In this document: piece after piece, positions 33,045 through 44,460 of the stretch | Layout of the letters: every line of letters starts with the position of its first letter | Numbering within the stretch: the first letter of the stretch is position 1 | Assembly: GCA_963921195.1 (NCBI GenBank) | Contig: OY992537.1 | Location: 53,778,313-53,842,312 of the forward strand | Reading direction: 5' to 3' | Source of the DNA: Pegoplata infirma | Lineage: Eukaryota > Arthropoda > Insecta > Diptera > Anthomyiidae | Length of the DNA stretch: 64,000 bases | Program-made: the position numbers and the translations under genes | The notes under the pieces: generated by a model | What the model was told of the DNA's origin: nothing | Database searches by the model: none | Seen by the model: only the letters and a program-made list of their open reading frames with translations

Positions 33045-34341
33045 AGGAGTGAGATCATAAAAATGTTAACACACATAAAGTTAAATAAAAAACAGACTAC
33101 TGAATTTTAAGACTTCAAACCAAATTTTTATTAAATAAAATTTAATACAAAATCATAACAAAAAAACCGCATGGAACTCTAACCACTACGAACAAAGTTA
33201 TCCACTTTTTCCGGAAACCCTCCCATTAAGGCTTTTATGGTAGTTTCTGTCACCTTTTTAGAGCAGGTGGTCCATCTACGTTTGAAATCTTGCATGTCCT
33301 GGGAGACCTTTTTTGTGCCCTTTAATTCTTTTTTAACAAGAGCCCAATATCTCTCCACTGGCCTGAGCTCCGGGCAGTTTGGTGGATTTGCCTCTCTTGG
33401 TACAAAAACCACATTATTATCATTATACCACTCCAGCGCTTTCTTGCTGTAGTGACAAGATGCTAAATCGGGCCAAAAGTAAGTGGATACATTGTGCTGA
33501 CTCAAGAACGGAAGAAGTCTCTTCTGCAAACACTCCTTGATATAAATTTCGCTGTTTATAGAGCCAGATGTCACAAATGACTGGCTTCTTTGGCCGCAGC
33601 TACATATGGCTTGCCATACTAGGAATTTTTTGGGGAATTTCGTTTGCTTTTTGACCGAAATTTTTCCGCAACATTTCCTTGAACATCGGAAACATAAAAT
33701 TCTTGACCAGGGAGCTGCGCAAAATCAGCCAGGACATAAGTTTCGTCGTCCATTACACAACAGTTGTATTTTTTTATAAAATTTGATTTCAATTTTCTAG
33801 CTCTGGTTTTGGCCTCCAAATTTTTAAAAGCGTTTCTATCGGGAACTTTTTGAACTTTGTAGGACTTTAGTCCCGCCTTACGTTTCACTTTACGTACAAA
33901 AAAGTCTGAGCATTGGGCTAACCGAGCTGTTTTTCTGCCAGATGTGTTAGGAGCTCTCTTAAGGATGCTTTTAACTTTATATGCCTTACCAATGTTACGA
34001 TAACCAGTCGTTGTTCCTGTTCCCGGCTTCCTTTCAATTGTTAGGTGTTCCAGATACCTTTTTACCACTTTTGAAACTGTTTGGCGGCATACATTAGTTT
34101 CTTTGGCAATTTTTTTGTATGTCCATGTTTGGTTTTGTTGAAAATATTTAATTATTTTTGAACGCACTTTTCTTTCATCGTCCATTGTGTAAAAAATTGC
34201 AAATTAAAACTCATGATGTAAATTAATTTATTAACTGACATATTTTTAAAATGTAAACTGCCGAAAAAAAAAAAAATTTGGAAGCTTTACACCAAAGTTG
34301 TAGGCAAAAATGTGTGTTAACATTTTTATGATCTCACTCCT
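33045..34341 (-). mobile_element. Tc1-like element, 1297 bp, with perfect TIRs and TA duplication
   Basis: AGGAGTGAGATCATAAAAAT plus 12 more bases at the left are exactly inverted at the right end. TA lies on both sides (33043-33044, 34342-34343). It holds a single transposase gene on the minus strand. Perfect ends and one frame break point to a young insertion, the youngest layer of this nest. Confidence 0.95.
33179..34185 (-). pseudogene. Tc1/mariner transposase, DD37E type, one frameshift
   Basis: N-terminal part (34185-33619): ATG, then a helix-turn-helix segment (KKIAKETNVCRQTVSKVV) that would bind the TIR, a second basic helix region, and the first catalytic Asp in VMDDETYV. C-terminal part (ending 33179): the second Asp in YFWPDLASCHYS and Glu in CPELRPVERYW. 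Exactly 37 residues lie between the last two, giving DD37E. A one-base shift in an A-rich run near 33625-33660 separates the two frames; the second frame is open upstream across the gap. About 330 residues in all, typical for the family. It would cut and paste the element at TA sites. Confidence 0.9.
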
Positions 34342-36589
34342 TATATCTGCTAGACCGATATGGTTATAGTCCACAAAAGATTTTTATGGAATGAAAAATT
34401 GTCCACGCCTATTTACGCTCACTTTTTCCAATATATATATTATAAATCATGTAATGGCTGGATCAATTTGTCTAATTTTGTTTTAAGTGTTCGTCATAGT
34501 CCAACTAAGGTTTTTCGGAAAGAACAATTTTCCATTTCTACGCCCACTTTTAAATGGATGGACCGAGTTGGTTAAATTTAAATAAGTTATTTACGGTAAG
34601 AAATGTTGTCGACCCACTCTTTTTTTTTCGAATATATAAAATGTGCTCTATAGAAAAATAAGATATATAATTAATTATTTGAGATTCTAGAATAATAAAA
34701 TATAAATAAAAATAAAATGTAGTTCGTTGGTAACTGACCCTTCAGAACTGACCGATTTGTTAAATATTTTTTTTTAATGTTCGTCTTATTTTTTTTTTAA
34801 ATGTTTGACTTAGGTTTTTTCATAAATAAATAAATAAATCACGCCCACTTTGCGCCTCCTTTTTTTGATATATCTAACATCGGAGAACGGCTCGATCGAT
34901 TTGGCTAAACTTAGGTTTAAACGAAAATAAAAATTGTTCACGCCCACTTTTATTTCGATATATCTAAAATTGAAGAACGGCGGGACCGATTTGGCTATTA
35001 GTAGAATTTGTTGACGTTCGTGATAGTACAACTAAGGTTTTTACGGAAAGAAAAAATTGTCCACACCACCTTTTTTCAATACATCTAAAATCGGAGAAAG
35101 ACTTGCCTGATTTGGTAATTTTTTTCTTTAATGATCATTATAGTCCAAGTACGGATTTTACGGAAATAATTATTGTCCTCCACCACTTCAAAGCCAACAT
35201 TTTTCAATATCCTTAAAATTTGCAACACTTGAGAACGCCTGGACCGATTTGGCTATTTTTTTTTTTTTAATGTAAGTAATAGTCCATATAATTGTTCGGA
35301 AATAAAAATTGTCGTCGTCCACTTTTTTCGATATATCTAAAATTAATTTTTACTCTAATTCGATTAAAAAAATTGTTCTTAATAGATTCCGCTTAAACTT
35401 GGTAAAAATGATTTTAAATCCTTGGGTATTGTTAACATATGTACAAGTTTAACTTAGCACACCGGACCGATTTTTTTATGTTCCAATTCCAATTAGGTTT
35501 TTAAGGAAATATAAATGAGAAAAGTGTCCCGGGAAAATTGAAAATTCGGGAAAACTATAAAGGTTTGTTTGAACTCCAGACAATAGCTCACGATAAGAAC
35601 GAAGGATATGCGTAATTTATTTTTGTGTTGTTCGTAATAATACCAAAGAAGTTTTAAATATGTACAGATCGCAAAGTCTAAGACCTGGTAATTTTTTTTA
35701 GTTCCTAAAATATAATTTCAAGATGATTATCTGCGTAATCGGGTCTTTAAAACCACGCCCACAAATTTTTCTAAGCCAAGAAATTCATTACATTTTTTGC
35801 AGGGCTATATATTTGAAGCGAGACGAAATCTTATATTTGGGCCAGCAACGCGGACCGGGCCAGCTAGTTATATATAATTTCATAAAATTTTTTACTCGGG
35901 TATTAAAAATATCTATCTCGTGGTGCTAACAACGGGCCAAAGAAGTTAATATTTTTCGACTTATAAACAAAAATGTCCTAAAATTTTGGTAGTTTACTCA
36001 ATATGACAAAAAGTTGTGCATGTTTGGACACGTTCTTAGCACACGAAGATAGGTTTTTCAAAAACCTTTCATTTGGTATGTAACATGACTAGGTTTCTTT
36101 GCATAATATAGGAGATAAACGAAAAAAACTGAAAAATGGCCTTGTCTTCCCCCCTCCTTTTTACCCCCTAAATATGAATTTGGCCGCTATAAAAAAATAC
36201 GTGTCCCTTTATTTTTTCTGATCTACAAAATAAAATCAATTCCATAAAGATCCGCGGGTGACACTAGGGAGACTTCCCTTGTAAGTTAAAACATACAAGT
36301 TTTACGATCCAATTTCAAAAATATTATATTTTTTTCTTTCAAAAATTTTTCGATCTAATATGAAGGACTTCTGAACAAAATTCAAAAAATGCTTAACAAC
36401 GTTTTTCGCTTCTACTGCTCAAGAAATCTACAAACACTTGACCTCGAGCTAAAACAACTATATTTTTTACATATTAAATCTGAAAGTTCGAATAAATACC
36501 AACTTTAATTTTTTTAAATTATATTAAGACGTTTTTGAAAGATTATTGTAAATTTCTGAAAAATAATTGTAAATTTTCAAAATATAATA

Positions 36590-36875
36590 TTTTAAGTATG
36601 TTTATTCTAGCTCGTGTTCATCGACAAGTGTTTCGGAATTTATCAAATTCCATTGTCAGATTATTTAGCAAATATATTCGATACGTGTTTCCGAATTTGT
36701 CAGATTCCGTTGTGAAGATTATTTAGCAAATATAAAAACCATATACTACAAGTAGTTCGATCATTAACGATTTGTCATTAAAATCTCTTTGCTATTTGTA
36801 GTATAGGGTTTTTATATTTGCCAAATAATCTTGACAATGGAATCTGACAATTTCCAAAACACGTGTCGATTAAGT
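36590..36875. mobile_element. Palindromic element (~125-bp arms)
   Basis: The words CGACAAGTGTTTCGGAATTT, CATTGTCAGATTATTTAGCA and AAAAACCATATACTACAAG return inverted as TTGTAGTATAGGGTTTTTAT, CCAAATAATCTTGACAATGG and AAAACACGTGTCG around a centre near 36768. The left arm also carries a direct ~80-bp duplication (GTTTCGGAATTTATCA at 36631, GTTTCCGAATTTGTCA at 36688). Non-coding. Confidence 0.78.
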
Positions 36876-37755
36876 TTTGCAAAAATTACCAACATAAATA
36901 AATTTAAAACAGAAAAATAATTTTCTTGAAAATTATTTTATGAGAATAACATAGTTTTGATTAATAAAGGAAATAATGATCTCGAGATATAATAAACCTA
37001 TTAAAAATATAATATTTTAAAGGTCTAATAACCAATTTTTTTTTTTAATTACTCTGAAATTGTTCAAAATATATTTGGAAATTTCTGAAATTTAATTAGA
37101 AATTTTTAAAATATAATTTGTATTTTTTTTTTAATAAAATTGAAAATTCAGTCAATACTTTAGGCCAAAACAAGTTTGTATTGATGTATTTACCGGACAG
37201 ATGATTTCTTTTTAACAGTATTTTAATTAATGGGTATGTTGTTAGAAACAATCCAAGAGGGTTTACCAAGCAGCCAGTTTTGTAGATGGTTTACATTATT
37301 ATTTTAATAATCCAAATACTTATCGTTTTCTTCATAAAAATTTCTTGATCAGTTGTTTGTTTTTTTGTATCAACAAGTCATATCTTTAATTAAATAATAA
37401 AAATAATAATGAAACTTATAAATAATTTATATATGAGATGATATAATGGAAAACTTACATTAATGCAATACAATATGTATTTTTTTTTTTTTGTATGTAA
37501 TTTCTTTTTTTTTTTTTGATTAAAAAAAATTCCCTAAATTTCTTCACTAATGTAATCAATGTGTATGATTTGATTTCTTTTTTTTTTTCTCTGTTTTATA
37601 GTATTACAATATTATCATTTGATTTTTTTGTTTTTCAGCTAAAAAAAATAAAAAATAAAACGTATTGTAAATTTTACTTTCGAATAGTTGTTTAAGTATA
37701 TAAGTTTTTTAATCATTTAGATTTTCAATAATGCTTAAGGGAATTAGTTGCAACT
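36876..37755. other. Gene-free AT-rich stretch downstream of heix
   Basis: Probably includes the heix 3' UTR (minus strand, left of 37756); no clear minus-strand AATAAA was seen close to the stop. Long T runs at 37481-37520 and 37575-37590. Confidence 0.4.
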
Positions 37756-38394
37756 TCAATGCCTCGCATAAGTAAATGTAGGTAAATGTGTGGCACAACA
37801 ACATGCTACCACATATAAAATACCAAAAAAGAAATTCAATTTTGCCGTCTGTCTAGGGACTAGAGTCATAGTTTGTTCATTGCGAAATTGTTTTTCAATA
37901 CGAAAAGCCTGTGGTACGGTTATCAATGGCAATAGAAACCATAATGAATATTTTAAGGCATAAACTACAAAAACACTATAGGGTGTAAATAAGAGTAATG
38001 CATATAAAACATGTGACGCAGTTCTACCTATTAATATGGCCAAGGTAACAATGCCAGCTTTGCGATCGTTATCAGCATCCCGTGTATTGTTACTATGTAA
38101 AATAGCTTCCGTATTTAAAGCTAATGGTATAGCATAATAAATAGTAGTCCAATCGACATGACCTGTTTGTGACATGAATGCAAATAGTACTGATATGGGA
38201 CCAAATAGTACTAAAATAACTAAATCACCTAGAGCAATATATTTAAAACCAATGCCACCGGTATACAAGAAACTTGAAGATAAGCCGCCAAAATATATAA
38301 GAGCTAAATGTTCCATTTTAGCCGGACTTAATATGGCCAAACAGATGAAACCAACACAACCGGCCATATAGAGTATTGCACCAAGAGAAACAAC
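37756..38394 (-). CDS. heix: heix/UBIAD1 prenyltransferase, coding exon 2 (C-terminal 212 residues)
   Basis: The exon begins after TTTTCAG at 38394 in phase 0 and continues the exon 1 frame (…[18 protein letters not shown]). It holds several hydrophobic spans of a UbiA-type membrane enzyme and the second Asp-rich motif, NNTRDADND (about residues 261-269 of the joined protein), which binds Mg-diphosphate. The stop is at 37756-37758. UBIAD1 moves a prenyl chain onto a quinone ring (menaquinone-4 synthesis) in ER/Golgi or mitochondrial membranes. Drosophila heix mutants affect blood cells. The match to UBIAD1 in this exon is strong throughout. Confidence 0.95.
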   Translation of the reverse strand, partial: VVSLGAILYMAGCVGFICLAILSPAKMEHLALIYFGGLSSSFLYTGGIGFKYIALGDLVILVLFGPISVLFAFMSQTGHVDWTTIYYAIPLALNTEAILHSNNTRDADNDRKAGIVTLAILIGRTASHVLYALLLFTPYSVFVVYALKYSLWFLLPLITVPQAFRIEKQFRNEQTMTLVPRQTAKLNFFFGILYVVACCCATHLPTFTYARH

Positions 38395-40927
38395 CTGAAA
38401 ATACAAAAAATAAATAAATTAGTTGATATATTAAAATGTCAATTATACGGCTTTTAACTTTGTTCGAATAAATCGAATATTTTTTTTTATTGACCGATTA
38501 AGCGATCAAACTTTAAAAATTATTCGTTTAGCCAAACATTTATTAAAAAACATTTAAAATTAGGAGAATTCAAATAAATTCAGAATAGTTTCCAATCTAA
38601 GATCTATAATTTGGTTTTGGGAAAATTCCAAATAAAATTTATATTTTTTGAATTTTTGAATTAAACTTATGATATCGCCATTGATAATTAAGTTGGTTGG
38701 CATCTTTTCCTCCAGCCATAAATGCAAACAAATTTAGATTTTTCACGAACACGAGCAATTAAGTTTGGTGGAAAAATTGCCAAACATCAAATAATTTTAC
38801 TACCCTGCAGGAAAACTGATCAGTCCTTGATAGGTCATGTAATATATCACCCGGACAAAAAAAAACTTACACAAACTTAAAAGTTTTTATATAAAAGTAC
38901 CTGCACTTTTGTTAGGAAAGTCTCAACTACATCACCACTTACATACATACATATCACTGGACATGTCATAGAACACAGATGTACCCGCCTCTGTGACACA
39001 TCACAGAATTATCCCACTGTGACTCTGTGACACATCAAAGAACTACCCCACTGTGACTTATCACAGACCTCACACCTTTTATATATAAGCATTTGTAACC
39101 TTTGTGAGCAAAAGTCTCAACTCCAGATACATCGCTTATGACATGTCACTGGATCTGTCCTAGAGGAAGACGAGAATTGTTAAATTTAATACATTTCCCA
39201 GTTTAACTCACACTGTTTTTTCCTATTAAGAAAAATAACGGCGCTTTTTCAAATAATTTAAAAAAATAAAAACTAAAATGTTTTTCCTAAGAACATGATT
39301 AACAATTTTTTTATCCAAAACATGCAAAACAAAAATATGTGTTACAAAAATTTTGTGTCCGGGACTTAAAAAATTTAAAAAAGCTTCGGATCTTAGAAAA
39401 TTTACATTTTTTTTCCTTTTGAGCAGGTTTATTCTAGCTCGAGGTCATTATTTCCTTTATTAATTAAAACTATGATATTCTCATACATTGTTGTTGCATT
39501 TGCAAACACAACTAGCATATTTATTATCCAATGAGTAATGCATATCGAGGGCCTTTATTCAAAACCCTTTATCTAAAAAACACAACTTTTCAGGAGAGCC
39601 AAAAAACTGTTTACTTCGCGTATTGTTAGAGTTATTAAAATTCGATATTCTACAATATTTTTTTAATCAACTACCGAACCTAACATATAATTCGTTTTTA
39701 GAATTTTGCACTATTGGGGATTTTATGAAAGAGGGTTTTGTTTTTTAAAAATATTAAGTATATAAATAAAAATGATCAGATAGAGGGTTTTGCATTTTAA
39801 TAAAATTGAATTATTTAGGGTATTCACTTCAGAATTTTTTAACCCTTGCAACAGTGCAATATTGCAACTTTTTTTTTAAAAAAAAAATTTAATAAGATTT
39901 TTATTTTTCTGTTACCTTTTATATGATACGTAGTTGCAAGAAAAGATTTGCAATTTATTTTAATATAAATACAATTGCTTTTATTCACAAAGAAACAAGC
40001 AAAAAAAGTTGCAATTTTGACATTGCGTAATTTTGCAAGACTAAAATTTCTGACGTGAATTCAATTATTATGATTTCATTTACGATATCGGTAAATTTTT
40101 AAAGTGATTTATTAATGATAATGGCTTATAAAAAATTCCGAAATCACGGTTTTGGTCCACAGGTGCTGATTTTTAAGACAAAAATTATTTTTTTCCGAAT
40201 TCATCTCAAAAGTTGTCAAACTGTTGAGTGTGTTATATAAAAAATAGTAAACAAATTAAAGAAGCGATTTTGGTTCACAGATGCTGATCAGCATCGCGAT
40301 TTTTAAGATTAAAATTTTTATTTGATTATTTCTCAAGGGCTACCAACATGATCTGGAATTGCAGACACAAATGAAGGGGTGTTTGAAACCGGTATAGGAA
40401 ATACCAGAAATGTCTATAATTTTTAGAAATTCAATTTTTCTTCTGCATTTTTTCAACTTGAACCCTTATTAAAATTTTTGTTCATAATGTACACAAGACA
40501 TCCAAATTTTGAGCCATATTTTTTAAAAAAGTCAAACAAGATTTTTCAGAAAAAATTAGTGGATTATCAGTGGACCAAAATCGTGTTCTGGAATTTTGTT
40601 GGCAAATTATTTTCAGCATGCAAAATTTAGTATGAAAACATGTAATACAAGATGAAATTATTCAAAAAAAATATTTATAAATTAATTATTTGAAAAGATA
40701 GAGGGTTTTGCATTCAGAAAAATTAATTGTGTAAGAGATAGAGAAAACCAAAAATGCAAATAAAACAGCAAAAAAAAATATTTTTGTTCTGAATTTTACA
40801 CCATAGATGAGGGGTGTTTTACTGAATATTTTGCCATCAAAATGTCATTTTCGTGAAAACGGAAGACAGAGGGTTTTTAATATAGGCCCTCGGTATGTAA
40901 GAATGTTCTTAATAGTTTCTGTTGGTT

Positions 40928-41510
40928 ACACCGTCCGCAAAAAAAAATCGTTAAACACGAACTGGATAATATACGTTTGAAACTTGAAACTAACTGTAGT
41001 AAAACTACATTTACAGTTTTTCAGTTTGTGATTCTTTTTTTTTTTAAGGATTTTAAAGTTTTAGGGGATTACATTTTTGTAAGATATTTTTTAAATATTT
41101 GTACTCGTCCTAGGATGTCACTATTGATGGAAAATGAAAGATCCCCATTTTATTATTTTAACATATCAGGTAAATACTGCCCTCTCAAAACTTATATTTC
41201 AATATTATTTAAAAAGTCGTTATGTTTGATTATGCAGAAAACCTGTTTAAAGTTTACAATTGAAACTTGGTTTACATTGCAAAAGGTCCATACATAGAAA
41301 ATGTTATAATGGCGTGTTCTTTTCTCAAACGGTGAGTCTAAAATATATAAACACGAATTTTGGACACAATATAAAGCACGGCATAACAAATAATTCTGTA
41401 TCGTTTACTCAAAAACGACATATTTTGAGTTACGACACTATACAAGTAAATGAGCGATATCTCTACATTCAGACGTATATCATACGGTTAGGCGAACATC
41501 ATCGTCTTAG
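40928..41510. mobile_element. Foldback-type element, copy 1
   Basis: ACACCGTCCGCAAAAAAAAA then CGTTAAACACGAACTGGATA and AATATACGTTTGAAAC match, on the opposite strand, the right end of the element at 62781-63359. The middle shares TGTCACTATTGATGG and GATATTTTTTAAATATTT. The right end shares CTACATTCAGACGTATATCAT (one base trimmed in the other copy). Boundaries are approximate; non-coding. Confidence 0.7.
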
Positions 41511-41617
41511 AATCGATCACTAACCAGTAATATACATATATACTTTATGGGGTTCCAGATCGATATTTCGATGAGTTACAAAAGAAATGACAAATTTAAA
41601 TATACCCTATACCACTA

Positions 41618-42219
41618 ACAAGGGAAGTCTCCCTGGTGTCACCCTCCGATCTTCATGAAATTTGGATATGTTGTTAAGAAAGAAAATTAGTTCGACACGT
41701 ATTTTTTTTAGGCGCCCCAAACTCATTTTTAGGGGTGGTCGATTTGTATGGGGGGAAATTTACATTTTTCAGTTTTTTACGATTTACGCCTATTTAGACA
41801 AAACTAATATAGGCATGTGTGATATCAGATTAAAGGTATTAAAAATACCTATCTCGTGGATCTAACAACGGGCAAAAGAAGTTAATATTTTTCGACTTAT
41901 TAACAAAAATGTCCTAAAATTTTGGTATTTTACTCAATATGACGAAAAGTTGTGCATGTTTGGACACGTTCTTAGCACACGTAGATAGGTTTTCCAAATA
42001 CCTTTCATTTGGTATGTAACATGACTAGGTTTCTTTGCATAATATAGGAGATAAACGAAAAAAACTGAAAAATGGCCTTGTCTTCCCCCTGCTTTTTTCC
42101 CCCTAAGCATGAATTTGGGCCGCTAAAAAAAAAATACGTGTCCCTTTATTTTTTCTGATCTACAAAATAAAACCAATTCCATAAAGATCCGCGGGTGACA
42201 CTAGGGAGACGTCCCTTGT
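41618..42219. mobile_element. ACAAGGGAAGTCTCCCT TIR element, copy 2 (uninterrupted)
   Basis: The 602-bp element ends in ACAAGGGAAGTCTCCCT and AGGGAGACGTCCCTTGT. It gives the empty site for the 3.7-kb insertion in copy 1. Inner inverted words such as TTTCATGAAATTTGG are shared. Non-coding; lies in heix intron 2 next to coding exon 1. Confidence 0.92.
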
Positions 42220-42351
42220 AAGTGAATTTTAAAGACGTTAATCTGAAAAAAAAATGGAATGGACAATAGAGTGCGTCAAATAGTAGTCTCTTGCAGAGAA
42301 CCCGATATTTGAAGCAACTTTACTCTTTTTAATAATCTAATTCTAACTTAC

Positions 42352-42828
42352 CTCATCTTTAGTTAATATGTGATCAACTAATGTACGATCATCAGCCTTT
42401 TGTTTATCAATTCCTTTTATAAAATCAAAATATGTATTCACTACATTGCCGGCACAATGTACAGTGACCACTGTAAAGGCGGTAAGAAAAAATGTAATGA
42501 AGGAAAAATCGGCTGACCATTGTGAACGAAAAGCTAAAGCTGATCCAAGTAAAGTGGGCACTAAACTGGCCGACAAAGACCAAGGACGTAGGGCTAAAAG
42601 ATATGTTTTGAGTTTCATAAAAGTACCGGTGGTGGAAGTAGCAGCAGCTGTTGTTGTTTTTGTGGTGGTACTTGCATTTTTATTATTGGCATTAGGTAAT
42701 TTACCATTTATTTGACCATCCGTTTTAGAACCATTGCTGAGTGTGGATGATGTTAACTCAGTGATGGATCGTTTTTGTATTAATGGTTCAACGATAGAAT
42801 CGTGATCAATTACTGGACGCGATGACAT
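42352..42828 (-). CDS. heix: heix/UBIAD1 prenyltransferase, coding exon 1 (residues 1-159)
   Basis: The start is the ATG at 42828 (MSSRPVIDHDS), four bases after a splice acceptor TTTTTTAG, so the further upstream in-frame ATG at 42858 lies in an intron and is not used. Residues ~30-75 are a low-complexity Ser/Thr/Ala/Asn linker (TTTKTTTAAATSTTG), then LALRPWSLSASLVPTLLGSA starts the UbiA domain. The first Asp-rich motif is NTYFD (131-135) followed by KADDRTLVDH. Joined to exon 2 the protein is 371 residues, close to the fly family length. The exon ends at GAG|GTAAGT (42352) in phase 0. Confidence 0.95.
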
Positions 42829-42832
42829 TTTT

Positions 42833-44251
42833 CTAAAAAAGATAAATAAAAATAGCATTAAAATCGTTATAAACGTTAAACTTAATAAAAAATAAATTAA
42901 GTAAATAAATTAAGCAAAATTATCAGGCTCGAGGTCTTAATAAAAATCGATTTTTGGATTGGGAGGGAAATTGAAAGGGGGAAAAAATTTTAAAAATTCA
43001 TTCAAAAATTGCATTTGCATCAAAAATGAATTTTTTTAAAAATTGTCTTTTATGAGTGCAATTGCAAATTCTGAAGACATTTCTCGTCAAAGTTAGGTTA
43101 GGTCGTAAGTGGCTGCTGACGTTTTACGTCAACACACGTAGACTCTGAGGTCCATTGTGATACCACGGGTCACTAGTCAAAGTTACATATATTAAAAAAA
43201 ATTCGCGAAAAAATTAGCGATTTTTTTGAAAATTTTAAAAATTTAAAGTGGATACATTTTATTGGGTCCATAAAGCAAAAGTGTACAAAAACTCAGAATT
43301 ATTTAAAAAACCTTACAAGGAAAGTCTCCCTGGTGTCACCCTCCGATCTTAATGAAATTCGGATATGTTGTTAAAAAAAATTAAAACTCATTTTTAGAAG
43401 TGTTCGATTTTTGTCGATTTAATCAAAATAAACATAGACATTTTTGATATCAGATTAAATGACTTATCTCGTGGTGCTAACAACATGCCAAAAAAGTCTA
43501 TAATTTTTTACTTATTAACAAAAATATCCTATAATTTTGGAATTTTACGAAGTATAACGAAAGGTTATGTATGTTTGGACACCAGTTAGGCAAGAGATGT
43601 TCAGCTGATGTTCAGAGTTTAAAAAATCTATTTTGAATAAGAAATCCTTAGACAGTATTAAGACCATGTCTAGAATTTCATTTTAAACACTGCTGTTAGA
43701 TTCTTAAACATTCTGCCTACAAAAAAATTCTCTGAGATACCCTCCAACAAGAGTATAGGGGACCCCAAATATTATTGATCAGCTATCGATTCAAAGACAT
43801 TCTAGAGATGTCTGTTCGTCAGTCTGTGAAAGACACTATATAGTTCAAAATAAAAAGAGTTAATCTCCTGAAGTATGGCACAAATATGTCTTGTTTTTTT
43901 AAGTTTTCATGGTTTAAAAGTTTCCACACAGCCAAATTTAAGTTATCACTTATTATTGTAAAATTGGCAGACTAATACCACTTTCGGAGACATTTCTCTT
44001 ATAGAAATATTTTCAGATTCTAAGATATTGTGTGGGAACATAATATAATTTTTTAATTAAGTAACAACACATAACCGAAGGAACCCATATGCTTTCTGAA
44101 TTATACCCCCAGCTATGTCAATGACAGGCCAACACTATGTAAATCAAATCAAACTTAACGATATAAACCAATCCAAACAAAGATCCACCAGTTAGTTTTT
44201 ATATATAGAATTGATTAAACGTAGCGCTATGGATTTCAATGTATAACTTAC
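42833..44251 (-). other. heix 5' UTR intron (inferred), 1419 bp
   Basis: Donor CAGTACAG|GTAAGT (minus) at 44251 and acceptor TTTTTTAG at 42833. It includes a truncated ACAAGG-type TIR element (43315-43590), a GGTTAGGTTAGG scrap near 43093 and a TATAGGGGACCCC scrap of the dispersed fly repeat near 43755. Confidence 0.65.
43315..43590. mobile_element. ACAAGGGAAG TIR element, copy 3 (truncated)
   Basis: ACAAGGAAAGTCTCCCTGGT at 43315 followed by TGTCACCCTCCGATCTTAAT, GATATCAGATTAAA and ATCTCGTGGTGCTAACAAC matches the left two thirds of the full copy. It stops without a right end. Confidence 0.8.
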
Positions 44252-44460
44252 CTGTACTGTACTCCAATTATTACTAAATAGCTCAAATATGTTTGTTTAG
44301 TTTTGCAATTTGTTTATTACCGATGGCCTTGAATATTAAATATTGAACAGATTTTTGTATTTCGATTGAAAATCTTCTTCAAACGCTCGTCGTATATGTA
44401 TAACTGTGTGTGCGTGTTGGTGTATATTGTACAATTTGTTTATTTTACAGAAAGCAAACG
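44252..44460 (-). other. heix 5' non-coding exon (inferred)
   Basis: Minus-strand sequence ending ATTGGAGTACAGTACAG|GTAAGT is a strong donor with no coding frame joined to it, and the coding exon is preceded by an acceptor. The left border is the donor; the transcription start is not determined, so the right limit is arbitrary. Confidence 0.5.

Larger units (their letters stand above)
32537..35867 (+). mobile_element. Helitron-like nonautonomous element with a ~110-bp degenerate internal array
   Basis: It starts TCTATCTATATAAATAAAAA and ends GGACCGGGCCAGCTAG, between A (left) and T (right), as expected for Helitrons (5' TC, 3' CTRR, A^T target). The interior is about 12 diverged units of GAACGGCTGGACCGATTTGG, AATGTTCGTCATAGTCCAAC, AAGGTTTTTACGGAAAG and CCACGCCCACTTT. 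No Rep/helicase gene. A Tc1 element is inserted between units. Class by structure only. Confidence 0.6.
32170..35900. mobile_element. AT-rich palindromic MITE (CCCGAGTAAAAAAT ends, TA target)
   Basis: CCCGAGTAAAAAAT at 32170 and ATTTTTTACTCGGG ending at 35900 are flanked by TA on both sides. The uninterrupted sister of the host element (41618-42219) shows the empty site with a single TA. The element proper (~400 bp: 32170-32536 and 35868-35900) is a chain of ATATAATTTGATAAAATTATAT words arranged as a palindrome. The rest is a later insertion. Confidence 0.88.
31950..36282. mobile_element. ACAAGGGAAGTCTCCCT TIR element, copy 1 (host of a four-deep nest)
   Basis: The ends are ACAAGGGAAGTCTCCCT-GGTGTCACC and the inverted AGGGAGACTTCCCTTGT. 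The element alone is about 600 bp, as shown by the uninterrupted copy at 41618-42219. Here it is split after AAAGGTA (32169) by a 3.7-kb insertion. Non-coding. The flanks (GTTTTAACTT / AAGTTAAAAC) are also inverted, so the true TIR may be longer. Confidence 0.88.
38395..42351 (-). other. heix intron 2 (3957 bp), filled with repeats
   Basis: Minus-strand donor GAG|GTAAGT at 42351 and acceptor TTTTCAG at 38395. It contains the foldback element at 40928-41510, an uninterrupted ACAAGGGAAG TIR element (41618-42219) and, near 38940-39080, short direct repeats of CTGTGACACATCA-CAGAA type. The rest is AT-rich with no exon-like frame. Confidence 0.85.

Noticed and set aside
42829..42858. Upstream in-frame ATG for heix (MLFLFIFFRK extension)
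   Set aside because: A TTTTTTAG splice acceptor lies between it and the conserved ATG, so this stretch is intron.
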